Source: DMER64 sp964542305 (GTDB lineage: Bacteria; Bacteroidota; Bacteroidia; Bacteroidales; UBA932). From it: a DNA stretch of 64,000 nt. Positions 43,297 through 52,875 of the stretch are shown here, piece by piece. Both the position numbers and the translations under genes were made by a program. The first letter of the stretch is position 1; each line of letters starts with the position of its first letter. The notes below the pieces were generated by a model. The model did not search any database. It had not been told where the DNA came from and saw nothing but the letters and a program-made list of their open reading frames with translations. The stretch is taken from positions 113,490-177,489 of the forward strand of contig CAZITX010000001.1 in NCBI GenBank assembly GCA_964542305.1, in the 5' to 3' direction.

Positions 43297-45837
43297 ATGA
43301 AGCACCTGTTTTTCTGCCTTATTTTTATTATCTCGGGTTTTCCTGTATTTGCACAAATTACGGAAAAAACGACCGTAGCGGATTCTACCGCCGGAAAACA
43401 GAGTTCTGTTGTGATCGATTATTCAGATCCAAGGCAATGTGTCATATCAGGACTTACCGTGACCGGAGTGAATTATCTGAACGCAGATCAGATTCTGTCC
43501 CTGACTGGTCTGGCACTGGGAGACACCATTACAATACCCGGAGAAGAATTGCAGTCAATTGTGAAACGTTTGTTTATGCAGCGTTTCTTTGCAGATGTAG
43601 GAGTCTATGTGGACAGCCTGGTAAACGATAAGGCATATATAAACATTAACATTTTGGAACGTCCCCGCGTTTCCCAGTGGAAGTACGAAGGGGTCAAGAA
43701 GGGAGAACAGACCGACATAGAAGAAAAGGTGCGACTCAGAAGGGGAAGTGAATTGTCAGATTATGTGATTAAATCTTCCAGCGACCTGATCAAGGAATAT
43801 TATGTTGAGAAAGGTTTTTTAAATGCCGAGGTAACGGCAACACATAAAGAAGACACAACCATTAAGAATGCTGTGCAAGTCACCTTTCATGTAGACCGTA
43901 AAGACAAAGTACGTATAAAAGAGATCAACTTTTTTGGAGGAGATCAATTGTCGCTGCTGAAAAAGCGTTTTGCCATGAAGAAGACAAAAGACAAACGGCT
44001 TTATAATTTCTTCTTCAGCAAAAAATTCGACGAAAAAGAATACAAAAACGACAAGCAGCTTTTATTACAAAAATACCACGAGCTGGGTTACCGGGATGCG
44101 CGGATCGTAAGGGATTCAATATATCAGATAGACGAAAAAAGCTTAGGGATAGATATTGTGATAGATGAAGGTACACAGTATTATTTCCGCAATATTACAT
44201 GGACCGGGAATACACAATATTCGAGTGAGATGCTGAATTCCGTCTTGCGTATAGAAAAAGGCGATATCTATGATGTGGTTACCATGGAAGAACGGCTTTT
44301 CGGAGGGGGTAAAACTCAGCAAGGCAATGTCTCACAGGTATATAAAGATCAGGGGTATCTCTTTTTCAGGGTAGTTCCCGTTGAAGTCAATATCGTGCAG
44401 GATTCCGTTGATGTGGAGATGAGAATTTTTGAAGGAAAACCGGCCACCTACAACAGGATTATCATTAACGGGAATAATGTTTCGAATGAAAAGATCATCC
44501 GTCGCCAGGTCTTTACCCGTCCCGGGTACTTGTTCAGTCAGACAGAGCTGGAACGGTCCATACGTGAGATAGCCTCAATGGGTCACTTTGATCAAGAGGC
44601 CATCATGCAAATGGGATCCGGATTCAATGTAGTTCCCAATCAGGTAAACAATACGGTGGATATCATATACAATGTTACTGAAAAACCGGACAGCCAGTTT
44701 GAGATAGCCGGCGGATGGGGAGGTAATACATTTGTTGGTACCGTAGGGATAAGTTTCAACAATTTTTCCATTAAGCGTTTGTTTGACAAAGAAGCCTGGA
44801 GACCGGTTCCATTGGGAGACGGACAGACTTTATCGCTCAGATTCCAAACCAACGGAACTTATTATATGGCCCTGAGTGCTACGTTTGTAGAACCGTGGCT
44901 TACCGGGAAAAAGCCAACATCTTTCAATTCCAGCATTTATTATACCAGGCAGACGGCCTCCACCTACTATTACCTTACCAATGATCAATTCATGGAGGTA
45001 TACGGACTGGGTCTGGGATTGGGAACCCGGCTCAAGTGGCCCGACAATTATTTTGTCTTCTACAACCAGCTGGACATAAAACGCTACAATCTGCAAGACT
45101 GGGGGTATTATTTCATGTTTACTGACGGTCAATCCAATATTATTGATTATACTATCACTTTACAACGAAACTCTACCGACCAGATCATATATCCTCGTCA
45201 GGGTTCAGATTTTAAATTCGGGTTACAGGTAACGCCTCCCTATTCCCTCTTCAGGGATAAGAATACCGATTATTCAGCCATGACAGAAGCCGAAAGGTAC
45301 CGTTGGATAGAATACCATAAATGGACCTTTGACGCGAGTCTTTACACACGTTTAATAGGAGATCTGGTGTTAATGACCAGGGCTAACTTCGGATACCTGG
45401 GTTATTACAGCCGGAAATTGGGTTATTCTCCTTTTGAAGGATTTATGCTGGGAGGTGATGGTATGAGCGGCTACAACACTTATGGTGCTGATATCGTATC
45501 CCAGAGAGGTTATTCCAATTATTCACTGACACCTACTATTAATGATGCTTATGCAGGTCGTGTATACGACAGGTTTACAGTGGAATTGCGTTACCCGGTG
45601 ATCTTGCAGCCCCAATCTACCATTTATGCCCTTGTTTTCCTGGAGGGTGGGAATTGTTGGAGCGATATGCGTGATTTCAACCCGTTTTCCATTAAAAGGG
45701 CTGCAGGTGTAGGTGTTCGGGTCTTTTTGCCCATGATCGGTCTTTTGGGGATTGACTGGGGTTATGGTTTCGATACCGATTTCAGCGGAAAGAAAGGCGG
45801 ATCGAATTTCCATTTCATGATAGGACAAACTTTTTAA
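43297..45837 (+). CDS. bamA: Outer-membrane protein assembly factor BamA
   Basis: The core barrel of the outer-membrane protein insertion machinery. The 846-residue protein has a signal peptide ending near VFAQ (residue 22), five POTRA domains to about residue 460 (for example ISGLTVTGVNYLNADQILSLTGLALGD and YNRIIINGNNVSNEKIIRRQVFTRPG), and a 16-strand barrel (DUF/Bac_surface_Ag type) with GFMLGGDGMSGYNTYG and VELRYPVIL near the end. The final residue is Phe, as required for assembly. It sits in a cluster uppS-bamA-ompH-ompH-murI devoted to envelope biogenesis. Confidence 0.95.
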   Translation: MKHLFFCLIFIISGFPVFAQITEKTTVADSTAGKQSSVVIDYSDPRQCVISGLTVTGVNYLNADQILSLTGLALGDTITIPGEELQSIVKRLFMQRFFADVGVYVDSLVNDKAYININILERPRVSQWKYEGVKKGEQTDIEEKVRLRRGSELSDYVIKSSSDLIKEYYVEKGFLNAEVTATHKEDTTIKNAVQVTFHVDRKDKVRIKEINFFGGDQLSLLKKRFAMKKTKDKRLYNFFFSKKFDEKEYKNDKQLLLQKYHELGYRDARIVRDSIYQIDEKSLGIDIVIDEGTQYYFRNITWTGNTQYSSEMLNSVLRIEKGDIYDVVTMEERLFGGGKTQQGNVSQVYKDQGYLFFRVVPVEVNIVQDSVDVEMRIFEGKPATYNRIIINGNNVSNEKIIRRQVFTRPGYLFSQTELERSIREIASMGHFDQEAIMQMGSGFNVVPNQVNNTVDIIYNVTEKPDSQFEIAGGWGGNTFVGTVGISFNNFSIKRLFDKEAWRPVPLGDGQTLSLRFQTNGTYYMALSATFVEPWLTGKKPTSFNSSIYYTRQTASTYYYLTNDQFMEVYGLGLGLGTRLKWPDNYFVFYNQLDIKRYNLQDWGYYFMFTDGQSNIIDYTITLQRNSTDQIIYPRQGSDFKFGLQVTPPYSLFRDKNTDYSAMTEAERYRWIEYHKWTFDASLYTRLIGDLVLMTRANFGYLGYYSRKLGYSPFEGFMLGGDGMSGYNTYGADIVSQRGYSNYSLTPTINDAYAGRVYDRFTVELRYPVILQPQSTIYALVFLEGGNCWSDMRDFNPFSIKRAAGVGVRVFLPMIGLLGIDWGYGFDTDFSGKKGGSNFHFMIGQTF

Positions 45838-45847
45838 ATACATTATT

Positions 45848-46360
45848 ATGAAAAGAGTGGTATTATTTTTACTGGTTAGCCTGGTGACCGGCAGTATGTC
45901 GGCTCAGAATTATGCCGTAATAAATTCCGAGACTATTTTGGGAGCGTTACCCGAATATACCTCGGCACAGGAACAAATTTCTGATTTGCAGGAACAGTAT
46001 CAGCAAAAGATACAGGATGAGTACGATCAGCTGGAAACCATGTTTCAGCAATATCAGAAAGATAAAGCGCGTCTTTCTGCTCAACAGAAAAATGCACGCG
46101 AACAGGAAATACTGGATAGGGAAGAGGAAGTGAAAGCCATGCAGGAACAGTATTTTGGACAGGAGGGAACTTTGGCCAAAACATCTGAAGTTCTTTTCAA
46201 GCCCATACAGGATCGGATGCAGGAAGCTGTTAAGTATGTTGCAGAAAGACAGGGCTTTGCGCTGATTATAGATATTGCGACCGGCATGGGCGTGGTTCAT
46301 TATTCCCCTGATATAGATATAAGTAATCTGGTTTTGGAAAGATTACAGGCTGTCAGGTAA
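45848..46360 (+). CDS. OmpH/Skp-family periplasmic chaperone (first copy)
   Basis: A 170-residue secreted protein with signal peptide MKRVVLFLLVSLVTGSMSAQ. The OmpH core starts with NYAVINSETILGALPEYTSAQEQI, followed by a long Gln/Glu-rich coiled coil (about 45-125), and ends with FALIIDIATGMGVVHYSPDIDISNLVLERL. Skp-like chaperones hold unfolded outer-membrane proteins for delivery to BamA, whose gene lies ten bases upstream. No separate promoter is visible, so it is probably transcribed with bamA. Confidence 0.9.
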   Translation: MKRVVLFLLVSLVTGSMSAQNYAVINSETILGALPEYTSAQEQISDLQEQYQQKIQDEYDQLETMFQQYQKDKARLSAQQKNAREQEILDREEEVKAMQEQYFGQEGTLAKTSEVLFKPIQDRMQEAVKYVAERQGFALIIDIATGMGVVHYSPDIDISNLVLERLQAVR

Positions 46361-46368
46361 ATTTTTAG

Positions 46369-46376
46369 TACATTTG
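46369..46376 (+). promoter_or_regulatory. -7 box of the second ompH copy
   Basis: TACATTTG matches TAnnTTTG, 21 bases before the ATG at 46398. Confidence 0.45.
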
Positions 46377-46397
46377 TAATCTTTAAACCAAAAACTT

Positions 46398-46958
46398 ATG
46401 AAACGTATTGCTACTGTCCTAATTCTGTTAATCTGCGTAATTGGAACATCTTCTGCACAAAATTTGAAATTCGGTCATATTAATTCACAGGAATTAATAA
46501 GCCTGATGCCCGAAAGGGATTCAGCTCTCATAAAATTGCAGGATTATACCAATGAACTGGAACAAACCATAGCCGAGATGCAGCAGGAGTACCAGACAAA
46601 ATACAACACTTACCAGCAGAAACAGGCTACATGGACAGCTGCGGTTCTGGAAGCGAAACAGAGAGAATTGATAGAGATACAGCAACGTCTTGAACAATTC
46701 AGTCAGGGTGCCCAACAGGAATACCAGCAAATGCAGCAAATATTGCTGTCCCCTGTATTCCAGAAAGCAAACGAAGCCATTTCGAAAGTTGCAAAAGATA
46801 ACGGATTCGCGTTTATTTTCGATCTTTCTGTAGGGGGTGTAATATACTTCGACGAACAGATCAGCGTGAACATCCTGCCTATGGCAAAAAGTGAACTCGG
46901 TATACCGGCAGAAAAAGTGGCTCCCACACAATTGCCCGGCATGGAACAACAACAGTAA
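46398..46958 (+). CDS. OmpH/Skp-family periplasmic chaperone (second copy)
   Basis: A 186-residue paralogue of the preceding gene with signal peptide MKRIATVLILLICVIGTSSAQ. The core LKFGHINSQELISLMPERDSALIKL is followed by a Gln-rich coiled coil (about 45-115) and the closing FAFIFDLSVGGVIYFDEQISVNI. A C-terminal extension of about 20 residues rich in Pro and Gln is absent from the first copy. Tandem ompH copies after bamA are a regular arrangement in Bacteroidota. Confidence 0.9.
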   Translation: MKRIATVLILLICVIGTSSAQNLKFGHINSQELISLMPERDSALIKLQDYTNELEQTIAEMQQEYQTKYNTYQQKQATWTAAVLEAKQRELIEIQQRLEQFSQGAQQEYQQMQQILLSPVFQKANEAISKVAKDNGFAFIFDLSVGGVIYFDEQISVNILPMAKSELGIPAEKVAPTQLPGMEQQQ

Positions 46959-46969
46959 AGAATATCTTT

Positions 46970-47785
46970 ATGAACGGGTTATCCATTGGAATAATGGATT
47001 CCGGAATAGGTGGACTTTCTGTTCACAATCATATCAAGGCGCTTCTCCCTGAGGAGCGCCTGGTTTATGTAGCAGACACAGCCTATTGTCCTTACGGTAC
47101 AAGGCCTGTGGAGGAAATAATCCGAAGGTGTGATCTGATTACCAGGTTTCTTTTGAAGAATGGAGCAAAGATCATAGTCCTGGCCTGTAATACCGCAACG
47201 GCTGCTGCTATTGATACCTTACGAATTACGTATCCCCACACACTGATTGTTGGTATGGAACCTGCAATAAAACCGGCTGTACTACACACTAAAAGTGGGA
47301 TAGTTGGTGTTTTGGCAACGCACGGAACCTTTATGGGATCTTTATACAACAGGACTCTCGCCACGTTTGCAGGAGATGTAAAAGTGCTGGAAAAAGTAGG
47401 TGAAGGATGGGTTGAGGCCGTAGAAAGGGGAGAACTGAAGTCAAAAAAAACGGAAGAATTGGTTCGCAAAACCATTGTTCCCATGTTGGAGGCCGGTGCT
47501 GATCATCTTGTCCTTGGATGTACCCATTATCCTTTTCTCATTCCGGTGATCTTGAAAATTGCCGGACCTGGGGTTACAATTGTAGATCCTGCTCCCGCTG
47601 TGGCCAGACGCGTTAAACAATTATTGATTGATAATGGGTTGGTTGCTGAAAAGGCTACGTTACTCTCAGAAGATCTTTATTACACTTCCTGTGAAGATAC
47701 AAGTGTACTGCCCAGGGCGGTCCCGAAAGCGGCAAAAGGAGGTATAATAAACTGGAGACCGTATACGTTTGAGAACATGGAGTAA
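46970..47785 (+). CDS. murI: Glutamate racemase
   Basis: Interconverts L- and D-glutamate, supplying D-Glu for peptidoglycan. The 271-residue protein has IGIMDSGIGGLSV (6-18), YVADTAYCPYG, the first catalytic Cys73 in LACNTATA, and the second catalytic Cys in LVLGCTHYPFL (about 184). The C-terminal 35 codons run on the opposite strand of the pantothenate kinase gene, a 106-base overlap. The last 35 residues are weakly conserved in the family, so the overlap probably grew through extension of one or both C-termini. Confidence 0.94.
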   Translation: MNGLSIGIMDSGIGGLSVHNHIKALLPEERLVYVADTAYCPYGTRPVEEIIRRCDLITRFLLKNGAKIIVLACNTATAAAIDTLRITYPHTLIVGMEPAIKPAVLHTKSGIVGVLATHGTFMGSLYNRTLATFAGDVKVLEKVGEGWVEAVERGELKSKKTEELVRKTIVPMLEAGADHLVLGCTHYPFLIPVILKIAGPGVTIVDPAPAVARRVKQLLIDNGLVAEKATLLSEDLYYTSCEDTSVLPRAVPKAAKGGIINWRPYTFENME

Positions 47786-48540
47786 ATATCCTTTGCCTGG
47801 GGAAGGCGCGTAAGAGAACCTACAAAGACCACATTCGTTTTGTGACAACTCTTACATATCATAACAGCCATACTCCCGATTACCTGAAGCACAAGATTGA
47901 TCAGTGCCACAGCCAGATCTTCTTTCCCTGCACGGGATGCTTGTTGTGTGTAAAGAGGGTGGGCGAGTTTCCCGAAATTGGCAGCAGTCAGGTAAGGCGG
48001 TAAATGTTCCATTTCCTGGTCGGTAACATCTCCAATCAGAAGATCCACGTTTTCCAGTTTGCCGCGTGATGCCATACGAACGATCTCGTGAACAGATGAA
48101 CATCCCAGAAGACTGTGTCCCAGACCGGTAAGAGTGCCACCTCCCACCCCGGTACCTCCCAGGTGACGGAATCCTTGCTCAGAAGCATCTATATAAGTTG
48201 TTCCGGTTCCTGTGTTTACCACAAGTGCTTCCTCTAATTCACTAAGAGCCAGACCTCCAAGACCAATAGATTCTACTTCCGGAACAATTCGGGTAGGGAT
48301 CTCCAGTATGTTGTCTTTCACCAGATTGGCATGTGTGCCCGTAGCTGAAATATGGTCTATAGCATTTATAGGAATATTCTCCTTGAGCAGAAACGTTTCC
48401 AATGCTTTGTAAAAATCGGGAACGTAGTCATTAGTTCTATATTGAAAAACAGCCTGGGGTGAAGGATAATCCTTCTCCCCAGGCTTGGTAAGAGCCATTT
48501 TTGTTAACGTAGAACCAAAATCAAGCCCCAGTCTGAACAT
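47680..48540 (-). CDS. coaW: Type II pantothenate kinase
   Basis: First step of coenzyme A synthesis. The 286-residue protein belongs to the ASKHA-fold type II family: LGLDFGSTLTKMAL at the N-terminus (4-17, nucleotide phosphate 1 loop), SATGTHANL, the NTGTGTTYIDASEQGFRHLGGTGVGGGTLTGL block (about 113-144), and the C-terminal adenosine motif FVGSLTRLP and PPFAAFGTALGS. It lies two bases after the gdhA stop and is probably read with it. Its 3' end overlaps murI by 106 bases. Confidence 0.88.
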   Translation of the reverse strand: MFRLGLDFGSTLTKMALTKPGEKDYPSPQAVFQYRTNDYVPDFYKALETFLLKENIPINAIDHISATGTHANLVKDNILEIPTRIVPEVESIGLGGLALSELEEALVVNTGTGTTYIDASEQGFRHLGGTGVGGGTLTGLGHSLLGCSSVHEIVRMASRGKLENVDLLIGDVTDQEMEHLPPYLTAANFGKLAHPLYTQQASRAGKEDLAVALINLVLQVIGSMAVMICKSCHKTNVVFVGSLTRLPQAKDIYSMFSNVYGLQFIIPPFAAFGTALGSTLVSSQEV

Positions 48541-48542
48541 GG

Positions 48543-49880
48543 TTAAACAACTCCTTGTTCGAGCATTGCACGTGCCACTTTCATGAATCCTGCAATATTA
48601 GCTCCTTTCACGTAGTTAATATAACCGTCTTCTTGTTTGCCGTGATTTACGCATGCCTGGTGTATGCTTGACATGATCTGGTGCAATTTGGCATCCACTT
48701 CTTCTGCCGGCCAGTTGAGGTGGGCGGCATTCTGAGTCATTTCCAGTCCCGAAGTAGCTACGCCCCCTGCATTGACGGCTTTGCCCGGAGCAAAATTAAC
48801 CTGTGCTTTCTGGAATGCCTCTACGGCATCCGGGGTACAACCCATATTGGAAAGTTCGGCTGCAAGAGAAACCCCATTGGCAATCAGTTTTTTAGCATCT
48901 TCGCTATTGAGTTCGTTCTGAGTGGCGCAAGGCAATGCGATGTCAACCTTGACTTCCCAGGGACGTTTATTGGCATAGAATACAGATCCGGGGAATTTGT
49001 CGGCATAGGGAGCAACAATATCGTTCCCGGTAGCACGCAGTTCCAGCATGTAAGCGATCTTTTCTTCATCCAGACCGGCCTGATCATAAATATACCCGTC
49101 GGGGCCGGAGATTGTTACAACTTTTGCTCCCAGTTCGGTAGCTTTTTGTGCAGCACCCCAGGCAACGTTACCGAAACCCGAGATAGCCACTATCTTCCCC
49201 TTCAGGTCTTCATTTTTTTCCTGGAGCATGTGCTGCACAAAATAAACACCTCCGTAACCGGTAGCTTCCGGACGGATCAGTGACCCACCCCAGGTAAGAC
49301 CTTTTCCGGTCAAAACACCGGTATGTTCGCGTGCGAGCTTTTTATACCAGCCAAATAGATAACCTACTTCCCTGCCGCCAACACCAATATCTCCGGCAGG
49401 CACATCAGTATCGGGACCTAAGTTATGCCACAATTCTGTCATAAAAGCCTGGCAGAAACGCATGATCTCATTGGAGGAACGGCCACGGGGATCAAAATCC
49501 GAGCCACCCTTGCCACCGCCCATTGGCAGAGAGGTAAGGGCATTTTTGAAGATCTGTTCGAATCCCAGGAACTTCAAAATGGAAAGATTCACCGAACGGT
49601 GAAAACGAAGTCCTCCTTTGTAGGGTCCAATGGCATTGTTGAACTGTACACGGTAACCTGTGTTTACATGCACTTCTCCATTGTCATCTACCCAGGTAAC
49701 CCTGAATGTGAAAATCCGATCAGGCTCTACAATCCGTTCAATTATTCCGGCCTTTTCAAACTCGGGATGCTGATTGTATACATCCTCGACGGACTCCAAA
49801 ACTTCGTGAACAGCTTGCAGATACTCTTTTTCGTGCCCGTACTTGGCCTCGAGAGTTGCCATTATTTCTTTTGCTTTCAT
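48543..49880 (-). CDS. gdhA: NADP-type glutamate dehydrogenase
   Basis: Assimilates ammonia by reductive amination of 2-oxoglutarate. The 445-residue hexameric-type enzyme has the glutamate-binding FLGFEQIFKNALTSLPMGGGKGGSDFDP (with the catalytic Lys in GGGKGG), PAGDIGVGGREVGYLFG, the nucleotide fold ISGFGNVAWGAAQKATELGAKV and NAGGVATSGLEMTQNA. Length and sequence are those of the small GDH class typical of anaerobic Bacteroidota, where it is usually a main nitrogen-assimilation enzyme. The 41-base upstream gap holds no clear -7 box. Confidence 0.96.
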   Translation of the reverse strand: MKAKEIMATLEAKYGHEKEYLQAVHEVLESVEDVYNQHPEFEKAGIIERIVEPDRIFTFRVTWVDDNGEVHVNTGYRVQFNNAIGPYKGGLRFHRSVNLSILKFLGFEQIFKNALTSLPMGGGKGGSDFDPRGRSSNEIMRFCQAFMTELWHNLGPDTDVPAGDIGVGGREVGYLFGWYKKLAREHTGVLTGKGLTWGGSLIRPEATGYGGVYFVQHMLQEKNEDLKGKIVAISGFGNVAWGAAQKATELGAKVVTISGPDGYIYDQAGLDEEKIAYMLELRATGNDIVAPYADKFPGSVFYANKRPWEVKVDIALPCATQNELNSEDAKKLIANGVSLAAELSNMGCTPDAVEAFQKAQVNFAPGKAVNAGGVATSGLEMTQNAAHLNWPAEEVDAKLHQIMSSIHQACVNHGKQEDGYINYVKGANIAGFMKVARAMLEQGVV

Positions 49881-49921
49881 GATAAATAAGTAAATTTTTA
49901 ATGTGATTATTTATGGTACAA

Positions 49922-50938
49922 TTATTCCACAACCCATGTTGCTCCACTGCGCAGCAAATCGTTTACACAACGTATGGAGGATTTATCGGCTACTTCCGTG
50001 ACCTGGTCACGTACCATGTCATCGTATGTACGGTCTTTGACTTTACGTATAACACCCAGTGCTACAGGTAGATCGGGCCATTCCATTTCGCAAAGCATCA
50101 TATGCATGCCATGATTTTGTTCTTCTGCATTATGAATGAGGATATCCTCTTTGGTGATTCCGTTTTCACCTATGGTTACGGCTTTTAACCGCATCCCGTC
50201 CAGGACAAGTCCTTTGTTCCCATCTTTACCGAATATCATGGGTTCCCCGTGCCGGAGAACTATGGTTCGGTCAGCCCTTACGCTTTTATCTGTTATAAGA
50301 GCATGTGTTTTGTCGTTGAAAATAACGCAATTCTGCAATACTTCCACCAATGCTGTTCCGTCGTGGGTAGCGGCTTCCACCATAAGCTCCTGTGTGAGTT
50401 TTAATTCCACATCCAGTGTGCGTGCAAAGAACGTTCCGCGTGCCCCCATGGCAAGTGCTCCGGGATTGAATGGATGTTCAACTGTTCCGAAGGGAGAGGT
50501 TTTGGTAACGGTTCCCCATCTTGAAGTAGGAGAGTATTGGCCTTTTGTCAGACCGTAAATGCGGTTATTAAAAAGGACAATGTTTATGTCAATATTTCTG
50601 CGTATAGCATGTATCAGGTGGTTCCCCCCGATAGCCAGGGAATCTCCGTCACCTGTCATTTCCCATACAGATAAAGTCGGATTGGCCACTTTAATTCCGG
50701 TGGCAATGGCAGCTGCCCTTCCGTGAATTCCGTGGAATCCGTATGTCTTCATGTAATAGGGAAAGCGTGAAGAACAACCGATTCCGGACACAAACACATA
50801 ACGCTCATGAGAATAGCCCAGTATTTCACTGACTTCCGGTAATGCCCTTTGAATGGCTGCAAGAACAGCATGATCTCCGCAACCCGGACACCACTTCACT
50901 TCTTGATCTGATTTAAAGTCTTGAGGAGTGAATTTCAT
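49922..50938 (-). CDS. korB: 2-oxoacid:ferredoxin oxidoreductase, beta subunit
   Basis: The thiamine-diphosphate-binding subunit of a two-subunit 2-oxoacid:ferredoxin oxidoreductase, most likely for 2-oxoglutarate. The 338-residue protein has WCPGCGDHAVLAAIQRAL (16-33), the ThDP motif GDGDSLAIGGNHLIHAIRRNIDINIVLFNN and YGLTKGQYSPTS. It lets an anaerobe make or use 2-oxoglutarate with ferredoxin; gdhA downstream uses the same compound. The start overlaps the alpha-subunit stop by four bases (ATGA). Confidence 0.92.
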   Translation of the reverse strand: MKFTPQDFKSDQEVKWCPGCGDHAVLAAIQRALPEVSEILGYSHERYVFVSGIGCSSRFPYYMKTYGFHGIHGRAAAIATGIKVANPTLSVWEMTGDGDSLAIGGNHLIHAIRRNIDINIVLFNNRIYGLTKGQYSPTSRWGTVTKTSPFGTVEHPFNPGALAMGARGTFFARTLDVELKLTQELMVEAATHDGTALVEVLQNCVIFNDKTHALITDKSVRADRTIVLRHGEPMIFGKDGNKGLVLDGMRLKAVTIGENGITKEDILIHNAEEQNHGMHMMLCEMEWPDLPVALGVIRKVKDRTYDDMVRDQVTEVADKSSIRCVNDLLRSGATWVVE

Positions 50939-52779
50939 TTTACTAAATTATTGATTGCTTCGGTAATTTCTTCTACAATAAAGGGTTGACCCTGTATCTT
51001 GTTGTATTGCAAGTATGTAAACTGCGGAAATTTTGTTCTCAGGTAATTGGCAAAATGTCCGCTGTTGAGTTCAAAAACGATGATTTTTTTAAAACGTTTG
51101 AAGATATCTTCTGAATTCCGGGGCAGTGGATTGATGTAATCAAAATGAGCCAGACCTACCTTAACACCCTGAGAACGGAGTTGACTTTCTGCACTTAACA
51201 TGTGACCGTATGTCCCTCCCCAGCTTACCATAAGAATATCCCCTTCTTCTTCACCTATCACTTTCTGCAGGGGTATCTCACGTGCCAGCAATTCAATTTT
51301 TTTGGCGCGTTCTTCTACCATTTGCTCATGTACCAAAGGATCCGAAGAAACAGCCCCTTTATGGTTTTTTTCCAATCCGCCTACACGGTGTTCCAATCCT
51401 GCCGTACCCGGCAATGCCCACCTGGGAACCAATGTTTCCGGGTCTCTTTTGAAAGGATAAAAATAAGGTTCATCCGGTTCAAGCTCATGCACTATAGGCG
51501 GATTCACAGAAGGATAATCTTTCATATCAGGAATTCTCCAGGGTTCGGAACCGTTGCCTAGAAATCCTTCGGAAAGAATTATGACCGGCATCATATGTTC
51601 CATGGCGTGTTTAGCTGCATAAAATGCAGTTGAGAAACAGTGTGAAGGAGAATGCGGTGCCATGACGGCAACCGGACTTTCCCCGTTGCGGCCGTATAAA
51701 GCCTGATTCAGGTCTGTTTGTTCGGTTTTTGTAGGTATGCCTGTGGAAGGGCCTGCACGTTGTACGTCAACTATCACCAGAGGCAATTCGGCAATAATGG
51801 CCAGTCCCAGAGCTTCTGTTTTCAGGGAAAGACCGGGACCTGAAGTTGTCGTAACGGCCAGTGAACCGGCGTAAGAGGCTCCGATGGAGGTACATATACC
51901 GGCAATTTCATCTTCGCATTGCAATGTTTTAACGCCCAATTCCTTGTGTATGGCGAGCTCTTCCAGAATACCCGTTGCAGGGGTGATAGGATAGGATCCG
52001 CAAAACAGAGGTCTTCCCGATTTTTCGGAAGCGGCCATCAATCCCCAGGCAATGGCTCTGTTGCCATTGATATTTCTGTAGATCCCCGGTTTCTGTTTAG
52101 ACGGTTTCACTATATAGGTGTCCGCTATTGCCTGGATATTGCCTGCATAATTATAGCCGTCCTTGAGGACCTTATTGTTCATGTCTATCATTTCAGGCGA
52201 TTTGGAAAACTTCTTTCTGAAGAATTCTTCCGTATGCTTTAAAGGCATATTGTAAAGGAAAAAGCAGATACCCAGGGCGAACATGTTTTTGCATCTCAGT
52301 CCTGATTTGGGATCCAGTCCACAGTTGTTCAGACAATCTTTGGTCAGGGTAGTGATGGGAGCAGCAATGATATTCCTGTTCTTAATCTTGAGTTCCGTAA
52401 AAGGATCGTTAGTCTGAAATCCTGCTTTTTCCAGTCCCTTTTCATCAAATGTATCGGTATCAACAATAATGGTTGCATTGGGCTTCAGCCATTTAACATT
52501 TGATTTTAATGCGGCTGGATTCATGGCTACCAGTACGTCGCAGTAATCACCCGGAGTATATATGGCACTGCTGCCAATATGGACCTGGAAACCGGAAACT
52601 CCGGCAACCGTTCCCTGTGGGGCTCTGATTTCTGAAGGATAATCGGGAAAAGTAGAGATCTCATTTCCGAAATAGGCAGATGCATCGGCAAAAAGAGATC
52701 CTGTCAACTGCATGCCGTCTCCGGAATCTCCCGAAAAACGGATCACTACATCTTTTACGTCGATTACTTTGTGCTGCAT
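50935..52779 (-). CDS. korA: 2-oxoacid:ferredoxin oxidoreductase, fused gamma-alpha subunit
   Basis: A 614-residue subunit. The N-terminal 190 residues are the gamma domain (VVIRFSGDSGDGMQLTGSLFADA, PAALKSNVKWLKPNATIIVD), fused to the alpha pyrimidine-binding domain (GNRAIAWGLMAASEKSGRPLFCGSYPITPATGILEEL, TTTSGPGLSLKTEALGLAIIAELPLVIVDVQRAGPSTGIPTKTEQ) and a C-terminal transketolase-like domain. The fused order is that of KorA in Bacteroidota. ATG 52779 is preferred; a more upstream ATG at 52815 would lie inside the -7 box. Confidence 0.92.
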   Translation of the reverse strand: MQHKVIDVKDVVIRFSGDSGDGMQLTGSLFADASAYFGNEISTFPDYPSEIRAPQGTVAGVSGFQVHIGSSAIYTPGDYCDVLVAMNPAALKSNVKWLKPNATIIVDTDTFDEKGLEKAGFQTNDPFTELKIKNRNIIAAPITTLTKDCLNNCGLDPKSGLRCKNMFALGICFFLYNMPLKHTEEFFRKKFSKSPEMIDMNNKVLKDGYNYAGNIQAIADTYIVKPSKQKPGIYRNINGNRAIAWGLMAASEKSGRPLFCGSYPITPATGILEELAIHKELGVKTLQCEDEIAGICTSIGASYAGSLAVTTTSGPGLSLKTEALGLAIIAELPLVIVDVQRAGPSTGIPTKTEQTDLNQALYGRNGESPVAVMAPHSPSHCFSTAFYAAKHAMEHMMPVIILSEGFLGNGSEPWRIPDMKDYPSVNPPIVHELEPDEPYFYPFKRDPETLVPRWALPGTAGLEHRVGGLEKNHKGAVSSDPLVHEQMVEERAKKIELLAREIPLQKVIGEEEGDILMVSWGGTYGHMLSAESQLRSQGVKVGLAHFDYINPLPRNSEDIFKRFKKIIVFELNSGHFANYLRTKFPQFTYLQYNKIQGQPFIVEEITEAINNLVK

Positions 52780-52812
52780 GGGTTGGTAATATTGATTTAT
52801 TATTAATAGTGG

Positions 52813-52820
52813 CAAATATA
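52813..52820 (-). promoter_or_regulatory. -7 box of korAB
   Basis: TATATTTG on the minus strand, 33 bases upstream of the korA ATG and just after the rpoC terminator. Confidence 0.55.
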
Positions 52821-52828
52821 TATAAAAT

Positions 52829-52850
52829 AATAAGGGCCGCAGCCCTTATT
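52829..52850 (-). terminator. Terminator of the rpoBC transcript
   Basis: On the minus strand a perfect nine-base stem AATAAGGGC / GCCCTTATT with a four-base loop, followed by ATTTTATA. It starts 25 bases after the rpoC stop. Confidence 0.75.
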
Positions 52851-52875
52851 GATAATTATTTGTAATAATTTCACT

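Noticed and set aside
48681..49283. A 200-codon plus-strand frame opposite gdhA.
   Set aside because: Shadow of the glutamate dehydrogenase gene; no motif.
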